In this document: positions 33,101-42,707 of the stretch, in pieces | How positions within the stretch are numbered: the stretch's first letter is position 1 | How the letters are laid out: the number at the start of each line of letters is the position of its first letter | Assembly: GCA_013398275.1 (NCBI GenBank) | Contig: VZSE01015302.1 | Coordinates: 1-64,000 of the forward strand | Direction of reading: 5' to 3' | From: Promerops cafer | Taxonomy: Eukaryota; Chordata; Aves; Passeriformes; Nectariniidae | DNA: 64,000 nucleotides | Translations under genes and position numbers: made by a program | The notes under the pieces: generated by a model | The model's database searches: none | Told to the model about the DNA's origin: nothing | Seen by the model: only the letters and a program-made list of their open reading frames with translations

Positions 33101-35304
33101 TGGTGCATAAATTACTTCACAGTTAAATATGAGCAAATTCTGAGCAGAAAGCAGAAGATAAGAAAGCCTTGAACCAGTGCTCTGTCCAGAGGTGGAGGCT
33201 TGCAGCTGGCCAGCAGCAGCAGCGTGCACAAGGCATTTAACAGTGTCTCTGTTCTCTTTCCCCTCTCTGGCCCAGTATATCGAATCTCCCGACGTGGAGA
33301 AGGAGGTGAAGCGTCTCCTGAGCACCGATGCTGAGGCTGTCAGTGTCCGTATCCTTCTAGTGGGGAAAAAAGCTCAGGAGTAGGACAAGGACGTGTGTGT
33401 GATCTGGGGGTTCTGGAAAGAGCAAGCTGAGCTTTGCGTGGGTGTGGGACACTGGGAGATAAATACACAAGAGGCACTGAAGTTTTGGAGCTTTGTCTTT
33501 GCCTTGTTCAAAGCTTATTGTTTCCTCGAGGGGACCTTTCTTGAGGACTGTGCTGTTGTACTGAGAAGGAACTGAAATAGTAGAGGAGATGTCATCAGAA
33601 AAGAGGTCTGGGATGTTTCATCCTGGGGACCCATAGGTACAAGGCCAGACTGGTTGGAGTAGCAGTGATCTGCCATTTTTAGCCTCTTCTATCACAACTG
33701 CATCCTCCAAGTTCCTGTTTTTCCCTTGACTCACCTGTTCCTGCTGTCAGGCTGGGAAGTCATAGCTGAAGATGAAACAAAAGAAGTGGACAACCATGGT
33801 TCACTCACCAGCCTGGACATCTCCTCCCCAGGGATGTCGGGGCATAAGCAAGGCCATGGATCCTCAGGTGCAGTGGGGAAGGCTGTTTTATTTCTAGATG
33901 TGGTCCCTGGCAGGCAAAGGGCACTGGCAGGTCATCAGCTGTGTTTTAACTCTTTTGCTCCCACCTAGAACATGATGAACTGCGGGAGATATTTAATGAT
34001 ATCAGCAGCAGCAGCGAGGATGAAGATGAGAGGGATCATCACGACGATGAAGACCTGAACATCATGGACACTGAGGAGGACTTGGACAGACAACTGCAGG
34101 ACAAGCTGAATGAGTCTGATGGGCAGCAGCAGGAGAATGAGGGGTCCAACCAGATCGGTGAGTGGGCAGCAGAGCATGGCAGAATTGTTGGGATGCCAGG
34201 CAGGCTGTGCTTCCCAGCTCTGCTGCTGCTCTGGGTCTGAGCTCACTCTCCCTTCCAGCCATGGGCATCCAGAAACAGATTGACAACCTGAAAAGTAAAC
34301 TCCAGGAAACTCAAGACAGGAGGAAGCGCCAGGAAGATCTCATCATGAAAGTGGAGAACCTTGCCCTCAAGGTGAGAGCTCTCCTGAGGTCTCTTCAAAC
34401 CTGCTCAACACTGGTTCACCACTAGATCCAGCAGGCTGCTTTGGAGAAGCCAGGAGCCTTTGCCTGCTGGGTTAAAAATAGCTGTGGTGTGGCCGTACAC
34501 ACTCCAGCATTTCCCAGTGGAGGCCCAGTAATCTGTGAAACCGGAGGAGACAAGGGGGTGGTTGTCACTGCATCGTTTGATACGTTGTAGCAGCACCCAT
34601 TCTGTGGAGAACACACTGGTGACTGTGGTCTCCGTGTTTGTATCTGCAGACCCGTCTCCAGGCCGTGCTGGATGAGTTCAAGCAGCAAGAGGAGCGAGAG
34701 AAGCAGCAGGTGAGGAAACTCCCACAGTGTAGGGAGGTACTGGGGCACAAGGCTGTTCTAGGCTTGGTCTGACAGAGTTCCCCGAGGCTTCACCCACAGC
34801 AGCTGCTGTGAACTCCAGTGTTACAGGTCAGGTGGGGTTGTACCTCATCTGTACTTGCATGGAGCTTCCCAAGGCAGAAGGAGATACAAGGAGTAGGGTT
34901 GACTGCAGCCTTCCTTCTGGAGGAGCCACAACATGTCCAGTCAGCAGTCCAGAGCTGCCAGGGTTGCTGGCACAAACCTGTTAGCACCTGTGTACAGGGA
35001 AGGCAGGGGCTGTGGGGTTGTGGCAGATTTCCTGCCTGGGCAGGTCTGTTCCAGCCCAGTACCGAGGCAGGAGGTTCTCACTCTCAGATCCCTGTGGGCA
35101 GTGCCAGTTCTGTTCCAGAGGAGCCCAAGCACAGCTCCAGGCAATACACGGGGAGAGCAGCCACTGCTGTGGGTAGAAGATGTGCAAGAGCACAAAAGTG
35201 CTGGGGCTGCCTGGGGTCCCAGATGTGCCTTACTGCAGCGTCTTACTCCCTCTTCCCAGATGGCATCCCTGCAGGAGCAGCTGGAGTCCCTCATGGAGAA
35301 GTGA
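30180..35304 (+). CDS. TAF7L: TFIID subunit TAF7 (TAF7/TAF7L type), 11 exons, 353 aa
   Basis: Subunit of the general transcription factor TFIID; the family binds TAF1 and restrains its acetyltransferase activity. Exons: 30180-30245, 31175-31253, 31412-31545, 31900-32026, 32217-32275, 33276-33348, 33751-33867, 33969-34157, 34259-34371, 34650-34709, 35260-35304 (1062 nt, phases consistent). The TAFII55 N-terminal domain covers about residues 10-180 (SQFVLRLPPEYA, DGRHGIVRVDRVPLAAKLVDLP, TFYKTADICQ, FIWNHGITLPLKNVRKRRFRK). An acidic Ser/Asp/Glu segment and a C-terminal coiled coil (IQKQIDNLKSKLQETQDR) follow. The sequence is closer to mammalian TAF7 (349 aa, intronless) than to testis TAF7L, but it sits at the TAF7L locus and has introns. 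Intron 1 holds a CR1 fragment; intron 5 (32276-33275) holds a pentamer repeat. Confidence 0.93.
30620..30870 (+). mobile_element. CR1 LINE 3' fragment in TAF7-type intron 1
   Basis: Contains the 'atgaggaagaacttt', 'gtggcagagcactg', 'gaggctgtggaatctccctctctggagac', 'aacccacctggat' and 'ttggactggatgatctcttc' blocks of a different CR1 subfamily from the other two copies. It is degenerate at its 3' end (about 30850-30870). Sense orientation to the host gene. Confidence 0.85.
32955..33003 (+). repeat. Pentanucleotide (AGTTG/AGTTC) tandem repeat
   Basis: About nine 5-bp units alternating AGTTG and AGTTC, with a partial 15-bp super-period, in the intron between TAF7-type exons 5 and 6. Confidence 0.8.
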
Positions 35305-35645
35305 GGAGTGGGCCTGGCTCTTTGTGAGCAGAGCTGGAAGTGGTGGTCACCTGCCACGCTGAGGTCTTTGCTTTAGTCACACGCTTCTGCCACGTGCGCT
35401 GCTGGGCAGTGGTACAGGGTCCATGTCCAGAGCTGATTTCACATCCACTGTGCTGGGTTAGGCTGGTGGAGCTAAAGAATTGGACTATGCCTGTGGGAGC
35501 AGCCAAAACAACAGATTTACTGTAAATAGCACTGCCCTCCCCAGGACAGACAGTGCTGGTTTCTGCATCTTACTGAGCCTTGGGCTTGATGGGCTGTGGC
35601 CTGGTAAGAGTTTGTTCTTGTGTTTGAGGAATGCAAACCAAACCA

Positions 35646-35651
35646 AATAAA
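35646..35651 (+). terminator. TAF7-type gene polyadenylation signal (AATAAA)
   Basis: AATAAA 341 nt after the stop codon, followed by a T/GT-rich stretch (GTTTCCTTTTC... GGTCTGTTCCTTTGTGG) that fits a downstream element. Between here and 36151 I see no gene or repeat. Confidence 0.75.
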
Positions 35652-36151
35652 GTTTCCTTTTCAACCCTGGTCTGTTCCTTTGTGGTCTCCCAGCCACACA
35701 GCCCCTGGCAGGGAGCCATGCCTGGGCACCTTTGGTGGGGCACTGCTGGGCTCCTTCCCCAAAGTGCTCTGCGTGGAGCTGGGTCAAAAGTGCTGTCACT
35801 CGGTGGGAGGAACGAGGCCCTCCTGATCAGGGAGTTCCTGTAATTCCTCACAGACTATGCAGGCAAATCCCAGATTAACCTGACAGGGTGGGAAGAGGAT
35901 TAGAAGGGCGGTTACAGAAAGCAACAGCGGACACTGGGGACTTCAGCGAGTGTGTGCTGGGAGGGGACGCCCCTCTCACAACCCAAGGGCAGAGGAGGAA
36001 GGCTCTGCCCCCAGCACAGAAAGGAAAAGGTCAGCAGGAGCCCTGGAAGACAATGTGTATGTCCACATAGTCAAGAAAGAGGCACCTAAGGAAGACGTGG
36101 AGCTCTAGAAGGGCCAGAGTGTGCTGGGGTGCATGTGATCTGTGAGCAGCC

Positions 36152-39100
36152 ATGGAGGAAACCTACCTGCTGAATGTGGAAGGGGTCAAAAAGAAGATTC
36201 TGCATGGAGGCCAAGGGGAGCTGCCAAAGCTGCAGGATGGGAGCAAGGTAAATTGTCTGGGCTGTTCCTCTCGAGCCCTGGGAGAGGGAGTGGGTCTGAC
36301 GTCCCTGCCTATTATGGTTCACAAGCCCAGCTGCAGGTCTGGGGAAGAGTGAGAGCCCTCACACCAGGGGTGCAGGAGGGGCTGGTTTGGACACATTGCT
36401 CACAGTGACAGCTGGCAGTGCCCACGGCCTCGCCTTGCACTGGGCCTGGGACACCTCCTCCCCCTGGCGCCCTCAGAGCTGAGCAGCCCCGGCGGGTTGC
36501 TGGAACGTGCCCTTCCTGCCGTGTGTCAAGCAGCAGTGAGCTGTGCCAATGGGGTGTTCTTGGGAGACTCCCCAGCCTCTGATCACTGTGGGTTCCACCA
36601 GGTCCTGGTGCACACTGAGGGCACTCCCTGCAGGTTATAAAGGGGGATCCATAGGGAGAAGCAAGCTATAGCATGGATGGATGCTAAGACATTTGGCCAC
36701 CTCGCTGTCTCAAGTGGGCAAGAGGCACAATCTCCTGCTGTGGAGGGAGAGCTGCCAGTCAGATCAGCACAGCGCTGGGAGCAGGCTTGACCCCACAGCT
36801 GAGGTCATGGTGGCTGCCAAGGGGAGTCTCACCACTGGGCTCTCTCTGGGGCAGTTCACCTTCCACTTCCAGACGCTGAAGGATGACTTTGAGCGGACGG
36901 TGATCGATGACAGCCGGGAAGCTGGCATGCCCATGGAGATCATTGTGGGCAAGATGTTCAAGCTGGAGATCTGGGAGACGCTGCTCAGCTCCATGAGGAT
37001 TGGGGAGGTGGCAGAGTTCTGGTGTGACGCCATTGTGAGTGAGGGGCCTGTAGATGCCCACTTCCCTCCTTCCTGCAGAGCCAGGACACAGGACCCCGCA
37101 TCCCAGAGATGCTCCGGCCTTGTCTGGTGCAAACACAGGGTGCCACTTGGCCTCAGCGCCGGGGGGCTGCCCCAGACAAGGGGGTGCAGACGGCCCCCCA
37201 GGGCTGAGCGGGGTGCTCCCCTCCTTGCAGCACACAGGCATGTACGCCCTGGTCTCCAGGGGCATGCGGAGGATCGCGGAGGGACGGGACCCTCTGGAAG
37301 GCCAGAAGCACCGCTGCGGCATGGGCAACATGTTTGACTACCACAGCACGGGCTACGACGACCTGGACGAGTTGCAGCGGACACCACAGCCTCTCATCTT
37401 CATCATGGAGCTGTTCCGGGTAAGGGCGGCACGGGGAGGGCTGTCAGAGCAGGAACAGCTGGGACAGCCCGCTCAGCTCCTCCTGCCTGCGCAGGTGGAG
37501 GACCCCTCAGCCTACAAACGTGACACCTGGGCCATGAGCAAGGAGGAGAAGCTGGCAGCAGTGCCCGTGCTGCACAGCGAGGGCAACCGCCTCGTCCTGC
37601 GCAGGGAGTTCGCACAGGCGGCGGCCAAGTACCAGGAGGCTGTCATCTGCCTCAGGAACCTCCAGGCCAAGGTGAGCAGGACCAACACCTCCCCATCCCT
37701 GCCCGGGCCACACCTCAGGGCGCTTCCCTGTGTGCCTTGGGTGCCTGGGAGGGGATGGACACAGCCGTGAAGTGCCCTGGGTTGCTCGTGGCGCAGGAGA
37801 AGCCGTGGGAGGATGGCTGGCTGAAGCTGGAGAGCCTGGTCACGCCGCTGGTGCTCAACTACTGCCAGTGCCAGCTGGAGCTCGGCGAGTACTACGAGGT
37901 GCTGGAGCACACCACGGAGCTTCTCCAGAAGCACAATGGTACCTGTGCCCTGCACCCCAGCCCCTGCCACGCCCATGGCTCGCAGGGACTCCATCCTCGG
38001 AATCCCCCACCCATGACAATGCCCATCCTGTGTCGCTCTGCCTGTCATAGGACCTGTGTCATGTGGGTCCCTATGTCCCAGTCTGCCCTGCCCGTGACAG
38101 TGCTCATGTCACTGGTTCGCCCTGCCCACAGTGTCCCCCCACCACCACACCATGATGATCCCTGCACTCCCTGTGCCCTGCTGCCCGCAGTGGACGTGCA
38201 GAGCCCAGGTCTCCCTGCCCTCCCTACAGGTGTGTCCACCCCACACCCCCGTGCCCCACGTGCTTCATGTCCCCTGGTCCCCAGGGTCTCCAGTTCCTGT
38301 GGCTGGTGGCCCTGAGCTGCAGGACGCCCACCGAGGGCTCTTCTCTCCTGGCAGACAACGCCAAGGCCTATTTCAAGCGGGCAAAGGCCCACGCTGCTGT
38401 CTGGAACGAGAGGGAGGCACGGGAGGACTTCCAGCGCGTGGCTCACCTCGACCCCTCCATGGCGGCTGCGGTGAAGAAGGAGCTGAAGCAGCTGGGGGAG
38501 AGGATGAGGAAGAAGCACGTGGAGGATCGGAAGCGCTACCAGGGCCTCTTCCAGTCCTCCCAGGGTCTGAAGGCCCGTGAGGGGTGGGAGAGCAGGGAGG
38601 TGGGTGACGGGGCACCTCAGGGTGAGGCCGGGGCCGGGGAGACCCCTCCGCAGGGGGAGCACGGTGCTGAGGCCGAAGTAACAGAACAACCCAGGGCTCC
38701 CCGGGTAGGACAAGGGACCCCCAGGGCTGGGGGTGAAGGGGCAGCACCAGGAGGAGAAGAAGCCCGGGGAGAGCCTGTGGGAGAAGAGGTGGAAGGGAGG
38801 GATCGGACAGCAGTGGGGGAAGAAGAAAACCTGGGCACCTGTGGGGCAAAGCCACAGAGCCTGGGAACAGAGAGGGAAGATGAGAAAGATGAAAAATTGG
38901 AGGAGGAGAAGGAGGAGGTAGACAAGGAAAAAAAGGAAGACAAAGTGGAGAGGGAGGAGAAGGTGGAGAGGAGAGCAGAGAAAGAAGATGCGAAATTAAA
39001 AGAGGGTGAAGAAGTAGAGAAGGAAGAAAAAACCGAAAAGAAACAGAGGAAGGAGGAGGCAGTAGGGAAAGTGGAGAAGGACAAAGAGAAAGCGTGTCTA

Positions 39101-39568
39101 CCAGCAAAAACAGAAAAGCCTGAAGCAGGGCAGTGTGGGACAGCAGGGGAGACAAAGGCAGCAGGGCTAGTGCAGGGGTTGGAGCAAGGGGCCAGTGGAG
39201 CAAAGGGAGCTGGCCCAGGGAGCGAGGCCCAGGCTCAGCCAGAGAGAGCCCCACATCTGGGGCCTCCCAGCGAGGGGCTGGGTCCAGCTCAGGGGCCCCC
39301 AGGGCTGGAGGAGGAAACATCTGGGGTGGCTCTGGAGGAGATGAGCTGCAGGGAGCAGGGAGCAGGCAAGGGACAGGAAAATGCTGGGGAAGGCAACATC
39401 CCCCCAGAGAGCTTCACACCAGGGGAAGGTGAGGAGCTGGGTGGAGGGGCAAAAATACCCCTGTGCCCCATAGCAGCCAGAGAAGGGGGTGCTGCACCCC
39501 TGGAGCCGTGCAGCAAAGAGCAGGGCTGTGACCAGCCCTGCCTGGGGGAACAGCTGCCAGGCCACTGA
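36152..39568 (+). CDS. AIPL1-like FKBP/TPR co-chaperone with long Glu/Lys-rich tail, 6 exons, 665 aa
   Basis: AIP/AIPL1-family proteins are Hsp90 co-chaperones; AIPL1 serves photoreceptor phosphodiesterase. Exons: 36152-36247, 36855-37034, 37231-37419, 37495-37671, 37797-37938, 38355-39568 (1998 nt, all phases fit; six exons as in AIPL1). Residues 1 to about 160 form the FKBP-like domain (LLNVEGVKKKILHGG, RTVIDDSRE, EFWCDAI). TPR repeats fill about 165-330 (AAAKYQEAVICLRNLQAKEKPWE, LNYCQCQLELGEYYEVLEHT, NAKAYFKRAKAHAAVWNERE). The core is closer to AIPL1 (384 aa) than AIP (330 aa). After about residue 331 the protein becomes low-complexity, first Gly/Glu-rich, then densely Lys/Glu (38880-39110), then Gly/Ala/Glu, ending ...QLPGH with no CaaX box. 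Human AIPL1 maps to another chromosome, so this is a paralogue; no symbol assigned. Confidence 0.88.
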
Positions 39569-39778
39569 CAAAGAGGCACAGCAGCACAGGCAGCAGGGCT
39601 CCTTTCCTCTGAGAGGGAGCCCCGGGGCTGGGGCTGGCAGTGACACGGGAACAATGCTGTCCTCGCCCTGCCACCGCCGGCCCCCAGCCCGCCGTGCAGC
39701 AGCGCCCGCCGCGCCCCTGCCCCGACTCACCGGCTCCAGCGCCTTTCAGCTGGGTGCCACCGAGCTTTGCTGGCTGAC

Positions 39779-39784
39779 AAATAA
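39779..39784 (+). terminator. AIPL1-like polyadenylation signal (AATAAA)
   Basis: AATAAA 211 nt after the AIPL1-like stop codon, within ACAAATAAAAGC. It gives a compact 3'UTR. Confidence 0.75.
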
Positions 39785-40655
39785 AAGCTCTTCCCTGGCA
39801 CCGTGGGCTGGATTTGCTCCTGAACGTGACCAGCTTCCCTGAGCACACTGCACACCTCCCGCCTTGCCCTGGAGCCCGTGGCACGGGGATGGGGCAGTTT
39901 GTGCTGCTCTTGAGAGGGGGGGTTAAGGAGGTTGCATTTCACCCCCCTTGAGCTCTTGAATCTCTCCTGCGTGAGCGTCCCCAAACTTGCATGCAGTGGC
40001 ACTGTGTCAGGCCTTTTCCCAGCACTGCCAGCCCTTCCAGGCAGGGCTGAGAGCAGATCCAGCCCAAAAATTGTCTGTCCTGGGCAGGCTTCATCATCAG
40101 CCAAGTCTGGAAAGGGGAGAGAGCCTGAGAGCCCCTGGCTTTGCCCTGAACTATTCTTCATCTGAATCCCTTATTGTGCCACAAAGGCACAGCGAACATG
40201 GGCAGCACTTGGGACTGAGGCACCCAGACACCTCTGGGCACTGAAAACTTCATGGAGCTCCGGAGAGAAGGGAGGGAGAGGAGTGCCTTGCCTGCCCAGC
40301 ATCTCACCACTGTCTACCTCCTGCCTGGGGCTGAAGGGTTTCCTACAGCCAAAGCTCCTGGGTGAGAAAGAGGGACTGTCCCCACACGCCCCTCAGGCAG
40401 CCACAGGGCCTGAACAGACCTTGCTGGATGAAGATGGTGGCTGGGGGACACACCTGTGTCTGGGGATCCTGGGGCTCTGCTCACAGCTTCTGTTTGGCCT
40501 CAAGTGGTGTGGACAGGCAGGGTGACAGTGCAGGCTGTGTCCCAGCAGCCCTGCAGGAGCACTGCCAGGATGGCACAGCAACGGGAGCTGACTCAGCCAA
40601 GACCCACAGACAGACGAGGCCAGAGCACTGATCCAGGTCTCAGTATAAATACAAA
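39785..40655. other. Convergent intergenic region, AIPL1-like / DRP2
   Basis: About 0.9 kb between two convergent polyadenylation signals. GC-moderate unique sequence with no recognised repeat, RNA gene or coding signal. Confidence 0.5.
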
Positions 40656-40661
40656 TTTATT
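40656..40661 (-). terminator. DRP2 polyadenylation signal (AATAAA, minus strand)
   Basis: TTTATT on the + strand, i.e. AATAAA for DRP2, about 2.05 kb downstream of the proposed stop. A long 3'UTR is usual for dystrophin-family genes. Confidence 0.6.
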
Positions 40662-42707
40662 CTCTTTCCAGAGCAGAGATGCCACAAAGCAGTGAGGACA
40701 GCAGCACCACAGTACATGGTTACCAGAGCATTAACCAGCCTGCTCCCCTCCCTGACACATCCTGGCTCCCAGACACAGCCCAAGCACCCAGCCTGGCCAC
40801 CTCTGCTCCCCGCACCTGGCACTGGGGCCAGCAGCTTTCCTCATCCTGCCCTTTTTCTTCCTCCACTGCCCCCCAAGGCTGGATACCCCTGACCACACCC
40901 TCAGGCCAAGCCTCACTCTGCTGCTCCCATCCTGCCCCTGGGAGAACAGAGGGGTCCAGCTGGGTCTCACAGGCTGGCCTGGGGTCCCTCTCACCCGCAG
41001 CCTGACACAGCATGCCCAAAGCCACCCTAATGCCACCACACTGCCCTCCTGCCACTCACCTGGCTGGACAGGGGACAGCAAGGACAGCCACCCACGCTGC
41101 TGCCAGCAGGCACTGGAACAGGCACTGAATACCCCTGGCTGTAAGGCTCCCAGCGCCTTGTCCTGGGTGTGGGCACTGCTCCTCACCTCTGCCAGCATCC
41201 CAGAGCCAAGCCCAGGGCCCTGGGCCTCACAGCCTGCCCTGGTCACAACCTCCCCGGACAGTTCAGCACCGTGTCCTGCCCCAGCCAGCAACAACAGCCG
41301 TGGCTCTGTCCTTGCAAGCCCTGTTTAAATCGGATGTTTCACCCCGGGGTGCAGCCCTGCCCTGCCCCGAGGGCTCAAGCCTCTCACCTCTCCACAACCT
41401 GTGGCTCCAGAGCACCAGGGCCATCTCAGCCCCCGCTCTGGGTTACCCTGCAGCACCTGACTCTGCCTCTCTCGACATAACACAGCACTAGACAGCCAGC
41501 CCGAGGGACCCCTGGGGACCAGGAGCCACCACCCCAAGCTGCCCTGCCGGCTGGCAGAACAGCCTCCCTGCACTGCCCCGTGGGACCCGCTTCCAGCGAG
41601 GGCCTCCAGCCCCCCAGCTCAACTCCGAGCTGGGGACAGCAGCAGGGGACAGCAGCAGGGCAGCTGCTCCCTGGGGGCAGCAAGGAGGTGCCCTGCCTGT
41701 CCTGCTGCCCACCCACGCTGCCATGCACCTGCATCACACCAAGGTGGCCTCAGGGCTGGAGTGTGGCTGGAGAAACCCCTCCCTGCAGGAGCTGAGGCTC
41801 CCCAGGGCTGGAGCTGGGTCTGTGCAGGGCTCTGCCACGGCAGATCCCCAGGAAACCAGGCAGGATGAAGCACCTGCTGTGGGTCCAGCCCTCACTGAGC
41901 TCCCTCACAGCAGCCCTGCAAGGCAACACCAGCCACAGGGAAGGTGCTGCTTCCCCTGGGAGCAGGAGTTGGGCTGGTCTGAAAGTGAAGGGCAGCTACA
42001 CTTAAGGTATTAGAGCTTAATAGAGTGAGTCCATGAGAGTTTAAGTACAGTATATATATATATAATATATAGAAATATATGCAAATTAAACAATAAGGCT
42101 CTGTTATAAAGACCCTCTCAATATAAGGCTACTAGCTGGGCTGAAGCTCTAACATGGACTCAATCCCTACTCCATAAACCTCACAGACTCTCTCCTGGTG
42201 GTATGTGCCTGGCCGGCTGCAGAGCCTTGGGTAGCAGAGTTCAAACCATAAGGCTGGCAGCTGGTTATTGTTATAAAGAGTTATTTTAAAAACTGTGTGG
42301 CTCCAGGAGTGTTTGGGTGCCCAAAGACCTGGAGGCTCCTGGGCAGGAATGAAGAGTGGGATGCTGAGCTCTGCATCCCCTGAGGGCTGCAGGCAAAGGC
42401 AGCAGCCCGTGGGTGCCAGGGGAGACAGGCAGTTTTCATGGCTTCAATTCTTCCTTCTGAACCATCCCACCCAGGCTTGGTGGACAAGTGACCAAGTGAC
42501 CAAACCAGCCTCCTGGGGAGCCCACAGTCCCACTCCTGCACAACCTATGTTCCCCTGAGATCTTCTGGAGCTGGCAAGCATCCTGCACCACCAGCTCGGA
42601 GGGAGTCTGTGTGAGGTCTGCTGCAGCACAGGGAGCATGGTGGGGAGAGAGGGGGAGGAAAGCAGCCAGGCAGCTGGTTAGGAAAAGCCTCTGGCTCACA
42701 GGAGGTG
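40662..42707 (-). other. DRP2: DRP2 3'UTR
   Basis: Non-coding stretch between the proposed DRP2 stop and its polyadenylation signal. It includes an AT dinucleotide run (42050-42080) and a short AT-rich patch near 42090-42300, flanked by GC-rich sequence. Assignment as 3'UTR is inferred from the signal position; alternative upstream sites cannot be excluded. Confidence 0.5.
42050..42080. repeat. AT-dinucleotide microsatellite
   Basis: An interrupted (TA)n tract, about 31 bp, inside the proposed DRP2 3'UTR. Confidence 0.85.

Noticed and set aside
38373..39320. A 315-residue minus-strand frame opposite the AIPL1-like tail
   Set aside because: It is the complement of a Lys/Glu-rich purine tract, giving low-complexity Ser/Leu/Pro, with no family resemblance.
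36152..39568. The FKBP/TPR gene could be AIP itself
   Set aside because: The LLNVEGVKKKILHGG start, EFWCDAI and CLRNLQ...EKPWE blocks match AIPL1 more closely than AIP.
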